This document shows positions 17,875 through 26,021 of a DNA stretch of 64,000 nucleotides, in pieces. Source of the DNA: Cyclobacteriaceae bacterium (lineage in GTDB: Bacteria > Bacteroidota > Bacteroidia > Cytophagales > Cyclobacteriaceae). The notes under the pieces are model-generated. The model saw only the letters and a program-made list of their open reading frames with translations, had not been told where the DNA came from and made no database searches. Both the position numbers and the translations under genes were made by a program. The DNA is taken from NCBI GenBank assembly GCA_019638395.1, contig JAHBTX010000002.1, positions 894,507-958,506 of the forward strand, read 5' to 3'. Position 1 is the first letter of the stretch. Each line of letters begins with the position of its first letter.

Positions 17875-19215
17875 ATGGCTATACTTTCAAAAGAAGAAGC
17901 AAAGAAAATCCTGGAAAAGGTAGTGGGCTACTCCAAAGCCGATGGCATTGAAGCCGGCTTGAATGGTGGAGATGGGGGCAACATTCGCTACGCACGCAAC
18001 AGTGTTTCCACAGCCGGAGAAGACAGCAATGTGAGCCTCTCGGTATCAGTAAATTTTGGAAAGAAATCCGGAGCGGCATCTATCAACGAGTTTGATGATG
18101 TATCGCTTGAAAAAGTAGTAAGGCGCGCGGAAGAGCTTGCAAAACTTGCTCCTGAAAATCCAGAGTTTATGGATCCACTCGGGCCACAAACCTATGGCCC
18201 CGAAGCAAAGACCTTCATCGAATCAACAGCAAAGATTACTCCCGAGTATCGGGCGCAAGCCGCTGCCGATAGTATTAATCCTGCGACTAAGAAAGATATT
18301 ACCGCTGCCGGTTATCTGGAAGACAACCGTGGCTTTAATGCACAGATGAATAGCAAAGGATTGTTCACCTACAACCAGGCAACAGGTGTAAACTTTACCG
18401 TTACCATGCGCAGTAATGATGGCACCGGTTCGGGTTGGGTAGCGCGTAACTTTAACGATGTAAGCAAACTCAACACGGCCGAAGCTTCGCAGATAGCAAT
18501 CGAAAAAGCACTGCAATCGCGCAATGCAAAAGCAATTGAGCCAGGTAAGTACACCGTAATACTTGAACCAAATGCTGCTGCCGATTTATTGGGGTTAATG
18601 CTAAACTTCAATGCGCGCCAGGCCGATGAAGGCCGCAGCTTCCTTTCTAAAAAAGGTGGTGGTACCAAGTTAGGTGAAAAGCTCGTGGATGAACGTGTAA
18701 ACATTTATACTGATCCGTGGAATGAAGAAGTGCCTACTGCCAACCAGGCTGGTGGTTTACCACGCAAGCGCATGGATTTGATTAAAGGTGGTGTTGTGTC
18801 CAATCTTTTTTACGATCGCTACTGGGCGCAACAAAAAGGAGTGGAGCCAACTCCGTTTCCTGGAAACAGAATTATGGAAGGTGGCAATGCTTCGATAGAA
18901 GATATGATTAAAGACACCAAGAAGGGTGTGCTTGTAACGCGCTTCTGGTACATACGGGCTGTTGATCCGCAAACATTGCTATACACAGGTCTTACCCGCG
19001 ATGGAACTTTCTACATCGAAAATGGAAAGATCAAACATCCGATTAAAAACTTCCGTTTTAATGAGAGCCCGATTATCATGTTGAACAATCTGGAAACCTT
19101 GGGCAAGCAAATGCGCGTGGCCAGTGGTGGTGGCCCCGGTGGAGGCGGCAGTGCATTGGTGCCGGCTATGAAAATCCGCGACTTTACGTTTACCAGTTTG
19201 TCGGATGCCGTGTAG
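17875..19215 (+). CDS. tldE: TldE/PmbA-type subunit without signal peptide
   Basis: A 446-residue TldD/PmbA-family protein of the TldE type: it lacks the HExxxH motif and is shorter than its TldD neighbours. It starts MAILSKEEAKKILEKV, with no signal peptide; an in-frame TGA at 17866 rules out a longer N-terminus. The tail carries a glycine run (SGGGPGGGGS) before the conserved end KIRDFTFTSLSDAV. The partner subunit normally shapes the active-site cavity of the heterodimer. Since both TldDs carry Tat-type signals, this subunit either stays inside or is carried out as a folded complex. Confidence 0.88.
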   Translation: MAILSKEEAKKILEKVVGYSKADGIEAGLNGGDGGNIRYARNSVSTAGEDSNVSLSVSVNFGKKSGAASINEFDDVSLEKVVRRAEELAKLAPENPEFMDPLGPQTYGPEAKTFIESTAKITPEYRAQAAADSINPATKKDITAAGYLEDNRGFNAQMNSKGLFTYNQATGVNFTVTMRSNDGTGSGWVARNFNDVSKLNTAEASQIAIEKALQSRNAKAIEPGKYTVILEPNAAADLLGLMLNFNARQADEGRSFLSKKGGGTKLGEKLVDERVNIYTDPWNEEVPTANQAGGLPRKRMDLIKGGVVSNLFYDRYWAQQKGVEPTPFPGNRIMEGGNASIEDMIKDTKKGVLVTRFWYIRAVDPQTLLYTGLTRDGTFYIENGKIKHPIKNFRFNESPIIMLNNLETLGKQMRVASGGGPGGGGSALVPAMKIRDFTFTSLSDAV

Positions 19216-19240
19216 ATTTTAACCGAGTAAAACAGATAAG

Positions 19241-19270
19241 AGCCGTCTTGAATTTCGAGACGGCTTTTTT
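19241..19270 (+). terminator. intrinsic terminator after tldE
   Basis: AGCCGTCT and AGACGGCT form an eight-base stem followed directly by TTTTT. It closes the tldD-tldD-tldE unit. Confidence 0.85.
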
Positions 19271-19299
19271 GTTTTGAATCAAATCAGAATTACTTGTTA

Positions 19300-19353
19300 C
19301 TGCCCTTAAAAGTGCGCGACTTTACATTCTCCAGTTTGGCAGATGCCGTGTAA
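19300..19353 (+). pseudogene. relic of the 3' end of a second tldE
   Basis: The last 17 codons read LPLKVRDFTFSSLADAV followed by TAA, closely matching the end of the intact tldE (KIRDFTFTSLSDAV). From 19315 to 19362 the DNA matches 19177-19224 at 41 of 48 positions by eye, including ten bases after the stop. Nothing upstream can be read as more of the gene; similarity fades before 19300. This looks like the leftover of a former tldE copy, or a short duplicated tail, beyond the terminator. Confidence 0.75.
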
Positions 19354-19423
19354 ACTTTAACCACATGCAGCATTGGTGATTAGTCTATGCGCCTATGCGG
19401 TTTTAGTTTTAGAATAATTGGTT

Positions 19424-19431
19424 TATCTTCG
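19424..19431 (+). promoter_or_regulatory. -7 promoter element for the PLDc_N gene
   Basis: TATCTTCG, a one-base variant of TAnnTTTG, ends 22 bases before the ATG. An AT-rich stretch (TTTTAGTTTTAG) sits about where a -33 box would lie. Confidence 0.45.
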
Positions 19432-19453
19432 ATAGAACTAATTCTTAAAAACT

Positions 19454-19672
19454 ATGAATACAGTTTTAGCACTTGGAATGCCCGGTATGGGCGAATGGTT
19501 GATAATCGCATTAGTGTTTTTGTTACCTGTATTTGCACTAATTGATATTTTACGTAATCAATTTAAAGGAGCTAACGATAAGTTAATCTGGGTAGTTGTG
19601 GTTCTGTTTTTACCAATGGTTGGTTCAATTTTGTACTTTATTATTGGCCGATCGCAACGGTTAACAAATTAA
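19454..19672 (+). CDS. small PLDc_N-domain membrane protein
   Basis: A 72-residue protein with two transmembrane helices (GEWLIIALVFLLPVFALIDIL and IWVVVVLFLPMVGSILYFII) ending in GRSQR. This is the phospholipase D N-terminal membrane module, which occurs alone in many Bacteroidota and is then not catalytic. It lies in its own transcription unit between the tld cluster and a repeat element. The family is clear; the role of the free-standing form is not known. Confidence 0.85.
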   Translation: MNTVLALGMPGMGEWLIIALVFLLPVFALIDILRNQFKGANDKLIWVVVVLFLPMVGSILYFIIGRSQRLTN

Positions 19673-19720
19673 AATTTACCACCAATGCTAATTTCTACAC
19701 ACTTAAAAGCATGAGGTTTA

Positions 19721-19907
19721 TTTCAAAATTGTTGCACTAAAATATTCGGCCCCTATGGGGTCGTTTTTCTTTGTTTGCAAATAATTTTCTACCAATATCC
19801 GACTCCTAACGGAGTCCTGTTCACTCTAAAATCCCGATAGGGATTTAATGTTGGTAGCAGAGCCAAACCCGAATTCAATACGATCCTGCAGGGATCAAAT
19901 GTTGAGG
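19721..19907 (+). repeat. multi-palindrome element, copy 1
   Basis: About 187 bases with four short palindromes in fixed order: CGGCCCCTATGGGGTCG (19747-19763), GACTCCTAACGGAGTC (19801-19816), AAATCCCGATAGGGATTT (19829-19846) and GATCCTGCAGGGATC (19882-19896). The last two are each followed by AATGTTG. The segment begins TTTCAAAATTGTTGCA. The same order, start and linkers recur at 28262-28760, so this is a dispersed repeat family and not chance. No open frame lies within it. Confidence 0.85.
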
Positions 19908-19970
19908 CAAACAGAAAGAAGCATAAGTAATTGATCTATGTGCCTATGTGGTTTAAAATTTTGAGACTAC

Positions 19971-20000
19971 CCCGGAACCGTTTTCGGGATTTTCTTTTTT
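19971..20000 (+). terminator. terminator-like hairpin
   Basis: CCCGGAA pairs with TTTCGGG (one G-T pair, four-base loop) and is followed by a T-rich tract. It could end read-through from the PLDc_N gene or from the repeat element before the next operon. Confidence 0.55.
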
Positions 20001-20096
20001 TCACATATCCTTACAGGAATCTCCGCTCATATAATTATCAGCCCGGAGTAGTTATCTGAGCGTATAAAATCCAAAATTGCAGGTTGCAATACGGCA

Positions 20097-20723
20097 ATGA
20101 CACCGGCAGGGAATAAGTTTTTCTTTACACGCCTTCAATACGAATCGGGCGATTGGGATGTGGATCAGCGCATGCCTGTAAACGTGTTGAACTCGCTCAT
20201 TGAATATACTACGCTTAAGATCGACACAAACGAAAACATAGTATCGCTTGCCAGCGATGAAATTTTTCGATGCCCCTTTTGCTACCTCAGTGGTCATAAG
20301 CTGGTAGAGTTTACAACACAAGAGCGCGAGAATTTTAAAAAGTATATTGATAATGGTGGCTTTGTGTTTGTAGATGATTGCAACCACGATATTGATGGAT
20401 TGTTTGCCAAATCGTTTGAGACAGAAATGGAACGCACGTTTGGTAAAAACGCGTTGAAGAAAATCCCTAACAACCACTCTCTCTATTCAGCCTTCTTCCA
20501 GTTTGAGGGGCCACCCACCACCGCCCAGGAACTAAACGGCTGGGGCGATGACATTGTGCACGATTACCTCAAAGCCATTGAAGTAAACAATCGCATTGGT
20601 GTTTTATACAGTAACAAAGATTATGGCTGCGAATGGGATTACGACTTTCGTAACAAACGATTTTACAAAATTGACAACACACGCTTTAGCGTGAATATTA
20701 TAATGTACGCATTGACCAGTTAA
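20097..20723 (+). CDS. DUF4159 domain-containing protein
   Basis: A 208-residue DUF4159 protein without signal peptide. The fold is related to glutamine amidotransferase-like domains. Visible landmarks are FTRLQYESGDWDVDQ near the start, RCPFCYLSGHKLVEFT, and DNGGFVFVDDCNHD. It heads a tightly packed operon: the MoxR gene begins three bases after its stop. DUF4159 genes accompany MoxR/DUF58 operons across Bacteroidota. Its biochemical role is not known; the CPFC pair could bind a metal or form a disulfide. Confidence 0.85.
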   Translation: MTPAGNKFFFTRLQYESGDWDVDQRMPVNVLNSLIEYTTLKIDTNENIVSLASDEIFRCPFCYLSGHKLVEFTTQERENFKKYIDNGGFVFVDDCNHDIDGLFAKSFETEMERTFGKNALKKIPNNHSLYSAFFQFEGPPTTAQELNGWGDDIVHDYLKAIEVNNRIGVLYSNKDYGCEWDYDFRNKRFYKIDNTRFSVNIIMYALTS

Positions 20724-20725
20724 CC

Positions 20726-21730
20726 ATGACAGAATTAAGCACAGCCGAAAAATCGGTAGAAGAGATAATTGCCAGTTTGGGCAGATTGAAAAAGGAGATT
20801 CACAAAACCATTGTAGGGCAGGAAGAGATTATTGATCAATTGCTGATCACGTTTCTTGCCGGTGGCCACGGTTTGCTGGAAGGTGTGCCTGGTCTTGCCA
20901 AAACGTTAATGATCCGTTCCTTATCGGAAGCAATTAGTTTAAAGTTTAAGCGTATTCAGTTTACGCCCGACTTAATGCCAACGGATATTATCGGAACCGA
21001 AATTCTGGAGGAAGATCACGGCACAGGCAAGCGTGTTTTTAAATTCAACAAAGGCCCCATCTTTGCCAACATTATTCTGGCCGATGAGATTAACCGAACT
21101 TCTCCCAAGACGCAATCGGCATTGCTTGAAGCGATGCAAGAGTTTGAAGTTACCTATGGCGGAGTAACGTATCCACTCGATCGCCCTTTCTTCATTCTTG
21201 CTACACAAAACCCGATTGAACAAGCCGGAACATTTCCATTACCGGAAGCACAACTCGATCGCTTTCTATTATTCATTAAAGTAAGTTATCCCACAGCAGA
21301 AGAAGAACGTGCCATCCTTAGCGGAACCACTGGTCGCAAAGGTGCGGCTATTGAAAAAGTAATGGAGGGCAACCAGATTCTGGAAGCACAAAAAATTGTA
21401 CGCGATGTACACATCAATGCTGCTTTGATTGGTTGGGTGAGTGAATTGGTGCGGGCTACTCGACCGAAAGAAACAACAGTAAAATATGTGCGCGAATGGG
21501 TGCGTTGGGGTGCAGGGCCGCGTGCCGGCCAAGCTATGATTCTTACGGCTAAAGCAAGAGCCTTGCTGCAAGGTAGATTAGCAGTAACACAAGAAGACAT
21601 TAAACATGTGGCCTATCCTGTGTTGCGCCATCGCATACTTGTAAACTTTAAAGCAGAAGCGGAAGGCATTACTTCTGATGAGGTAACGAAACATTTGCTG
21701 GAAACCATTACAGCTGAAAAAATTCGATAG
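20726..21730 (+). CDS. MoxR family AAA+ ATPase
   Basis: A 334-residue AAA+ ATPase of the MoxR group, thought to act as a chaperone that matures metalloenzymes or envelope complexes. The Walker A motif GVPGLAKTLM, Walker B ILADEINRTSPKTQ and the sensor region FFILATQNPIEQAGTFPLPEAQLDRF are intact. MoxR proteins work with von Willebrand-type proteins, and the next gene encodes a DUF58 protein three bases downstream, as expected for a functional pair. The product is cytoplasmic. Confidence 0.95.
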   Translation: MTELSTAEKSVEEIIASLGRLKKEIHKTIVGQEEIIDQLLITFLAGGHGLLEGVPGLAKTLMIRSLSEAISLKFKRIQFTPDLMPTDIIGTEILEEDHGTGKRVFKFNKGPIFANIILADEINRTSPKTQSALLEAMQEFEVTYGGVTYPLDRPFFILATQNPIEQAGTFPLPEAQLDRFLLFIKVSYPTAEEERAILSGTTGRKGAAIEKVMEGNQILEAQKIVRDVHINAALIGWVSELVRATRPKETTVKYVREWVRWGAGPRAGQAMILTAKARALLQGRLAVTQEDIKHVAYPVLRHRILVNFKAEAEGITSDEVTKHLLETITAEKIR

Positions 21731-21733
21731 TTT

Positions 21734-22633
21734 ATGATTGATGCGCGCGTAAAAGAACTGCTTAATCCTTCCGTGCTTAACACGGTTAGCGGATTGGAGT
21801 TGGTAGCGCGTGTAATTGTGGAGGGTTTTATGAGTGGCAGCAACAAAAGCCAATCAGTAGGATCGGGGCAAGAGTTTAGTCAGTATCGCAATTACCAACC
21901 CGGTGATGATCTGCGCCAACTGGATTGGAAGATGTTTGCACGGAGTGAACGCTATTACATCAAAGAAGCCGAAATTGAAACCAACATCACGGTGAAGTTT
22001 ATGTTGGATGCCAGCCGCTCAATGGCATATGCCGAAGGTGAACTCAGCAAACTTCAATATGCCAAAGTATTGATGGCCGCTTTGGCTTTTCTGGCTCGCA
22101 AGCAAAGCGATACGTTTGGTTTGTTTGCTGTAAACGATCAACAAATAAACACACTGCTGCCGCGCTTTGAACAACAACAGTTTATGCGATTCCTGTTGGA
22201 GTTGATCAACATTCAAAGCGATGGCAAGTGGGAAAACTCAGGTCGCGAAGAGCAATTGTTCGATCATCATGGCAAGGAAATGATTGTGTTCTTTACCGAC
22301 ATGTATGATGCCGAAGGCGATCTGCAGCGTTTTATCTCGCGATTAAAAACTTCGCGCAACGAGGTGGTGATTTTTCATTTGATGGGTAAGCACGAACAGG
22401 AACTCGATTATGAAGGCTCGCTTACGTTCGAAGATCTGGAGACAAACGTTCGAACCAAGGTAAACACGGTGCTTCATAAAAAAGAATATGCAGCGCGTGT
22501 AGCAAATTGGATACAAGACACACGCATGTGGATGTTGGAGAAAGACATCAGCTATCATGTGGTAACCTTACAGCAAGGCGCTGAAAGTGTGTTGCGCGAT
22601 TTCTTGGTAACCCGTAAGCGATTGGCGCGATGA
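21734..22633 (+). CDS. DUF58 domain-containing protein
   Basis: A 299-residue DUF58 protein. The family hallmark YQPGDDLRQLDWKMFARS is followed by a von Willebrand A-like domain with a MIDAS-type metal site (DASRSM) and a second acidic strand (FFTDMYD). In Bat-type systems this protein is the partner of the MoxR ATPase. It overlaps the next gene by four bases. It has no membrane helix, unlike many DUF58 proteins that carry an N-terminal hairpin. Confidence 0.93.
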   Translation: MIDARVKELLNPSVLNTVSGLELVARVIVEGFMSGSNKSQSVGSGQEFSQYRNYQPGDDLRQLDWKMFARSERYYIKEAEIETNITVKFMLDASRSMAYAEGELSKLQYAKVLMAALAFLARKQSDTFGLFAVNDQQINTLLPRFEQQQFMRFLLELINIQSDGKWENSGREEQLFDHHGKEMIVFFTDMYDAEGDLQRFISRLKTSRNEVVIFHLMGKHEQELDYEGSLTFEDLETNVRTKVNTVLHKKEYAARVANWIQDTRMWMLEKDISYHVVTLQQGAESVLRDFLVTRKRLAR

Positions 22634-23787
22634 TGGCTCAACCTGCATATTTATGGGCATTGCTTGCTTTAACAATTCCGTTTGCTATTCATTTGCTTAG
22701 TCGCAAAGAAGGAAGAGTAATTCCAGTGGGTAGTTTGCGCCATCTACAAGAAACGGCCTCTCAACAATTTCGGGGGATTAAGTTGAATGAGTTACTCTTG
22801 CTTGCCCTGCGATTGTGGTTGTTGTTATTGTTTGTTTTGTTGCTTGCTGGATTCAATTGGAATACAAGTAACCATAAGTGGGTTGTAGTTGATCCGACAC
22901 TTAATAATCATCCGGAAGTACGCGCATTTGCAGACAGCCTGCAGTCAAATGGTTACGAGTGGCATTGGTTTACGAATGGGTTCCCGCATCAGGATCAAAA
23001 TCCGGAAGCGGTTCAAAATTATTGGCCGGTAATAAATGAACTACGCACACAGGCTGTTAGCGAGGCAATTGTAGTTTCAGCAAGCCTGTTGAAAAACTTT
23101 AATGGATCACTTCAAACTTTGCCAACCTTTATCACCTGGCAAACATTTGAATTGCCGGAACAAACATTTGATGCGTTTGCAGTTAAACAAAGTAATTATA
23201 ACATAGTAAGACGCGGAACCTCAAACTCAACACAAACGCGTTTCGTAACCGATACAGTAACTACTCTACCCGACTCTGTATTCATGCTGGCCCCCGTTCG
23301 GGTTGCGATCAATAACGATAACAGCCTTGAATCAGCAGCACAATTGGTGGCGGCATCCTTAAAAGCGATTCAAACAACTGTACCTCTTGAAATAGTTTCA
23401 GCAGAGGTGAACAATACCGATTGGATAATATGGCTATCAGCTAAAACTATTCCCGACACACGTGCAAACCTGATCACGATTGACAATACGCCTGGAAAAA
23501 TTCTTGAACAGATTACACCCGAAAAATGGGTTATACATGAACTAACTATTGATCGAGCCTTACAGGAGAACTTCACAGTTCAATTGGCTGCGCTTCTCAC
23601 AACCCACGCAAAGACAGAACAGCAAGTGGCTTTGCATGATCGAAGATCCATGCCTGATGTATTAACAACCAGCAATCAAGCAACAGTTACGAACAAAGCA
23701 TCTGCAACTATGAGTTGGCCGCTTTTAATAGTGTTTATCATTTCGCTTTTGGCGGAACGGATTGTTGCCTTTATCCGCAAACAATGA
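22630..23787 (+). CDS. BatA-domain membrane protein
   Basis: A 385-residue membrane protein with the Bat aerotolerance N-terminal module: MAQPAYLWALLALTIPFAIHL, a basic turn (LSRKEGRVI), and a second helix (LLLALRLWLLLLFVLLLAGF). The long middle part is periplasmic and weakly conserved; a third helix (SWPLLIVFIISLLAERIVAF) closes the protein. Two ATGs sit side by side at 22630 and 22633 and either may be used. Its end overlaps the next start in an ATGA. The von Willebrand domain of typical BatA is not apparent. Confidence 0.85.
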   Translation: MMAQPAYLWALLALTIPFAIHLLSRKEGRVIPVGSLRHLQETASQQFRGIKLNELLLLALRLWLLLLFVLLLAGFNWNTSNHKWVVVDPTLNNHPEVRAFADSLQSNGYEWHWFTNGFPHQDQNPEAVQNYWPVINELRTQAVSEAIVVSASLLKNFNGSLQTLPTFITWQTFELPEQTFDAFAVKQSNYNIVRRGTSNSTQTRFVTDTVTTLPDSVFMLAPVRVAINNDNSLESAAQLVAASLKAIQTTVPLEIVSAEVNNTDWIIWLSAKTIPDTRANLITIDNTPGKILEQITPEKWVIHELTIDRALQENFTVQLAALLTTHAKTEQQVALHDRRSMPDVLTTSNQATVTNKASATMSWPLLIVFIISLLAERIVAFIRKQ

Positions 23788-26021
23788 AGCAGCAACTTCC
23801 ATATCGCCTCAAACCGTTACAAAGAAGCTACATCTTAATCAAGGTTGTTGAAGTGGCCACGCTTTGTCTGGCCATTGGTTTGTTAACATGGGCCTTGCTT
23901 GGGTGGATCAACGTAAGCGATGCGACTCGATGGATCACTACAATACTTGTTGCAGGACTGTCGGCAATCACAATGGCATACTTTCAAAGATTGTTTGCAT
24001 TGGATTCTAACCTCCTGATTCGGATTTTAAATAACAACTATCCTGAGCTTGAAGAAAGTGTGGACTTACTTGTTAGCGATGAAGCGGAACTGAATTTGGT
24101 GCAACGCATTCAGCGCAGTCGCATTGAAAAGAAATTCGAACACATTTATCCGCAAATAAAAATTCCAAACAATGTAAAGGCTACATCTAAGACGGCAGCG
24201 GCTTTGGTTTTTGCATCTCTGATGTTGATGGCCTTTGCACCAGATGTAAATCAAACGGAACAAGGACCTTTAAAGCAAGAGATAGAAAAGCTCAATGCAC
24301 AGGTTGAAGAAACAAAACTCGAATCGATACTTGTTACCATCACGCCTCCGGCCTACATGGCGCAACCTACTCACACGGCCAACGATTTACACCTGGTTGT
24401 GCCCGAAGGAAGTACGGTAAGCTGGAAGATTACATTTAACAAACCAGCATCGGCTGCTTTGATTTTTTCGGGTCGGGATTCAGTAGCACTGGCATCTGAT
24501 AAGGTAAAAACCTACACGCGCAAAATCACCGATGCGGGATTTTATCAACTTGTATGGCAGGACAAAGGCAACTGGATTCTTTCGGACTATTATAAAATTG
24601 AAATCGTAAAAGATCAACCACCCAAACTTGATATTACCAACCTGGAACAGTTTACAAAGTTTGCGTTTGCGCAACCGCTTAAGGTTGAGGTAAAGGCTTC
24701 TTTGCAGGATGACTTTGAATTGGCCGAAGCATCGGTGATTGCAACCGTAAGCAAAGGCAGTGGCGAATCGGTAAAGTTTCGGGAAGAGAGATTAAAGTTT
24801 GATAGCCCCCCGCGCATTAGCGGTAAACAAGTACAGGCAGCGGTTACGCTCGATTTAATAAAGCTGGGATTGGAACCAGGCGATGAACTCTATTTTTATG
24901 TGGAGGCAAATGATAATAAAGTTCCTATTTCAAATTATAGTCGCACGGAAACATTTTTTATAGCCATACAAGACACAACCCAATACAGTGCGGTTGAAGA
25001 CGAAGGCTTGGGTGTGGATTTGATGCCAGAATATTTTCGCAGCCAGCGGCAGATTATCATCGATACTGAAAAGCTTCTGAAAGAAAAAAAGAAAATTACC
25101 ACGCAGCAGTTCAAGTTTACAAGCAACGAATTAGGTTACGATCAGAAAGTACTTCGCTTGCGGTACGGACAATTTATGGGCGAAGAATTTGAAGACCAGA
25201 TTGGAGGCGCAGCAGTATCGCCAGCTGATCTGGATAAAGACGAAACAGCCGAAGAGACAGTTTTACGATTGAGTCACCAACACGATACAGAGAATGAACA
25301 CAATCTGGTAGAGCAGAAAAAAGCGACAGTTGATACGCATGATCACGAGCACGGGGAAGATGAAAAAGATCCGCTGGCTGCATTTGCGCATCAACACGAT
25401 GATGGCGAGCAGGCAACTTTTTTTGTTGAGTCGGTTCGGGCTAAATTAAAAGCGGCACTTACCGTGATGTGGGATGCTGAATTATACCTACGCTTATACG
25501 AACCCGAAAAATCTTTACCCTATCAATACACTGCATTGAAACTGTTGAAAGAGATCAGCAACGACTCGCGCATTTATGTACATCGCACGGGTTTTGATCC
25601 GCCACCCTTAAAAGAAGAGAAGAGATTAAGTGGCGATCTGGCTGAAGTACGATCGTACACCGGAATTTCGAAACGACCCGATCAACAAGATTATCCTGCC
25701 ATTCGCCAGGCACAACAAGTGTTGGAAAAATTGATAGTTGGAAATAAAAATCTTACGGATAAAGATAAGCTTGTGCTTACACAAGCGGGCAATGAACTGG
25801 CTGCTGCTGCGCTTGAACAACCGGGTAAATACCTGGATGGCCTATCCGTTTTGAAAAAATTGGTAGAGGGTAACGTGCCCGAGACAGAATGGCAAAGCAG
25901 TATTGCAGTGCTGCGAAAGATTTTTATGCAGGTAGCACCACGCGCTCAGGAATCGCCTTCTGAAAAAACACAAGCTGTGCATGTGCTTGATCAGCAATTT
26001 TTAAAAAACCTGAATGATTAG
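23784..26021 (+). CDS. DUF4175-like membrane protein with His-rich insert
   Basis: A 745-residue protein resembling the DUF4175 group. The ATG overlapping the previous stop is preferred to a frame opening 23 codons earlier. Two N-terminal transmembrane helices (about 20-70) and a third near 140 precede a large periplasmic region with long charged helices. Between about residues 495 and 541 a loop is rich in His and acidic residues (HQHDTENEH, THDHEHGEDE, FAHQHDDGE), which suggests metal binding. It overlaps the following gene by eight bases. Function is unknown; context places it in a MoxR-driven envelope complex. Confidence 0.75.
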   Translation: MKQQLPYRLKPLQRSYILIKVVEVATLCLAIGLLTWALLGWINVSDATRWITTILVAGLSAITMAYFQRLFALDSNLLIRILNNNYPELEESVDLLVSDEAELNLVQRIQRSRIEKKFEHIYPQIKIPNNVKATSKTAAALVFASLMLMAFAPDVNQTEQGPLKQEIEKLNAQVEETKLESILVTITPPAYMAQPTHTANDLHLVVPEGSTVSWKITFNKPASAALIFSGRDSVALASDKVKTYTRKITDAGFYQLVWQDKGNWILSDYYKIEIVKDQPPKLDITNLEQFTKFAFAQPLKVEVKASLQDDFELAEASVIATVSKGSGESVKFREERLKFDSPPRISGKQVQAAVTLDLIKLGLEPGDELYFYVEANDNKVPISNYSRTETFFIAIQDTTQYSAVEDEGLGVDLMPEYFRSQRQIIIDTEKLLKEKKKITTQQFKFTSNELGYDQKVLRLRYGQFMGEEFEDQIGGAAVSPADLDKDETAEETVLRLSHQHDTENEHNLVEQKKATVDTHDHEHGEDEKDPLAAFAHQHDDGEQATFFVESVRAKLKAALTVMWDAELYLRLYEPEKSLPYQYTALKLLKEISNDSRIYVHRTGFDPPPLKEEKRLSGDLAEVRSYTGISKRPDQQDYPAIRQAQQVLEKLIVGNKNLTDKDKLVLTQAGNELAAAALEQPGKYLDGLSVLKKLVEGNVPETEWQSSIAVLRKIFMQVAPRAQESPSEKTQAVHVLDQQFLKNLND

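Larger units (their letters stand above)
19673..20096. other. intergenic region holding a palindromic element
   Basis: This 424-base gap has no credible gene. It holds the multi-palindrome element at 19721-19907, a copy of a CTATGTGCCTATGTGG motif at about 19936, a terminator-like hairpin at 19971-20000, and then about 95 bases leading to the DUF4159 gene in which I see no clear promoter. Confidence 0.7.

Noticed and set aside
20052-20477. Reverse frame of 141 codons
   Set aside because: Antisense to the DUF4159 gene, whose frame and operon position are convincing.
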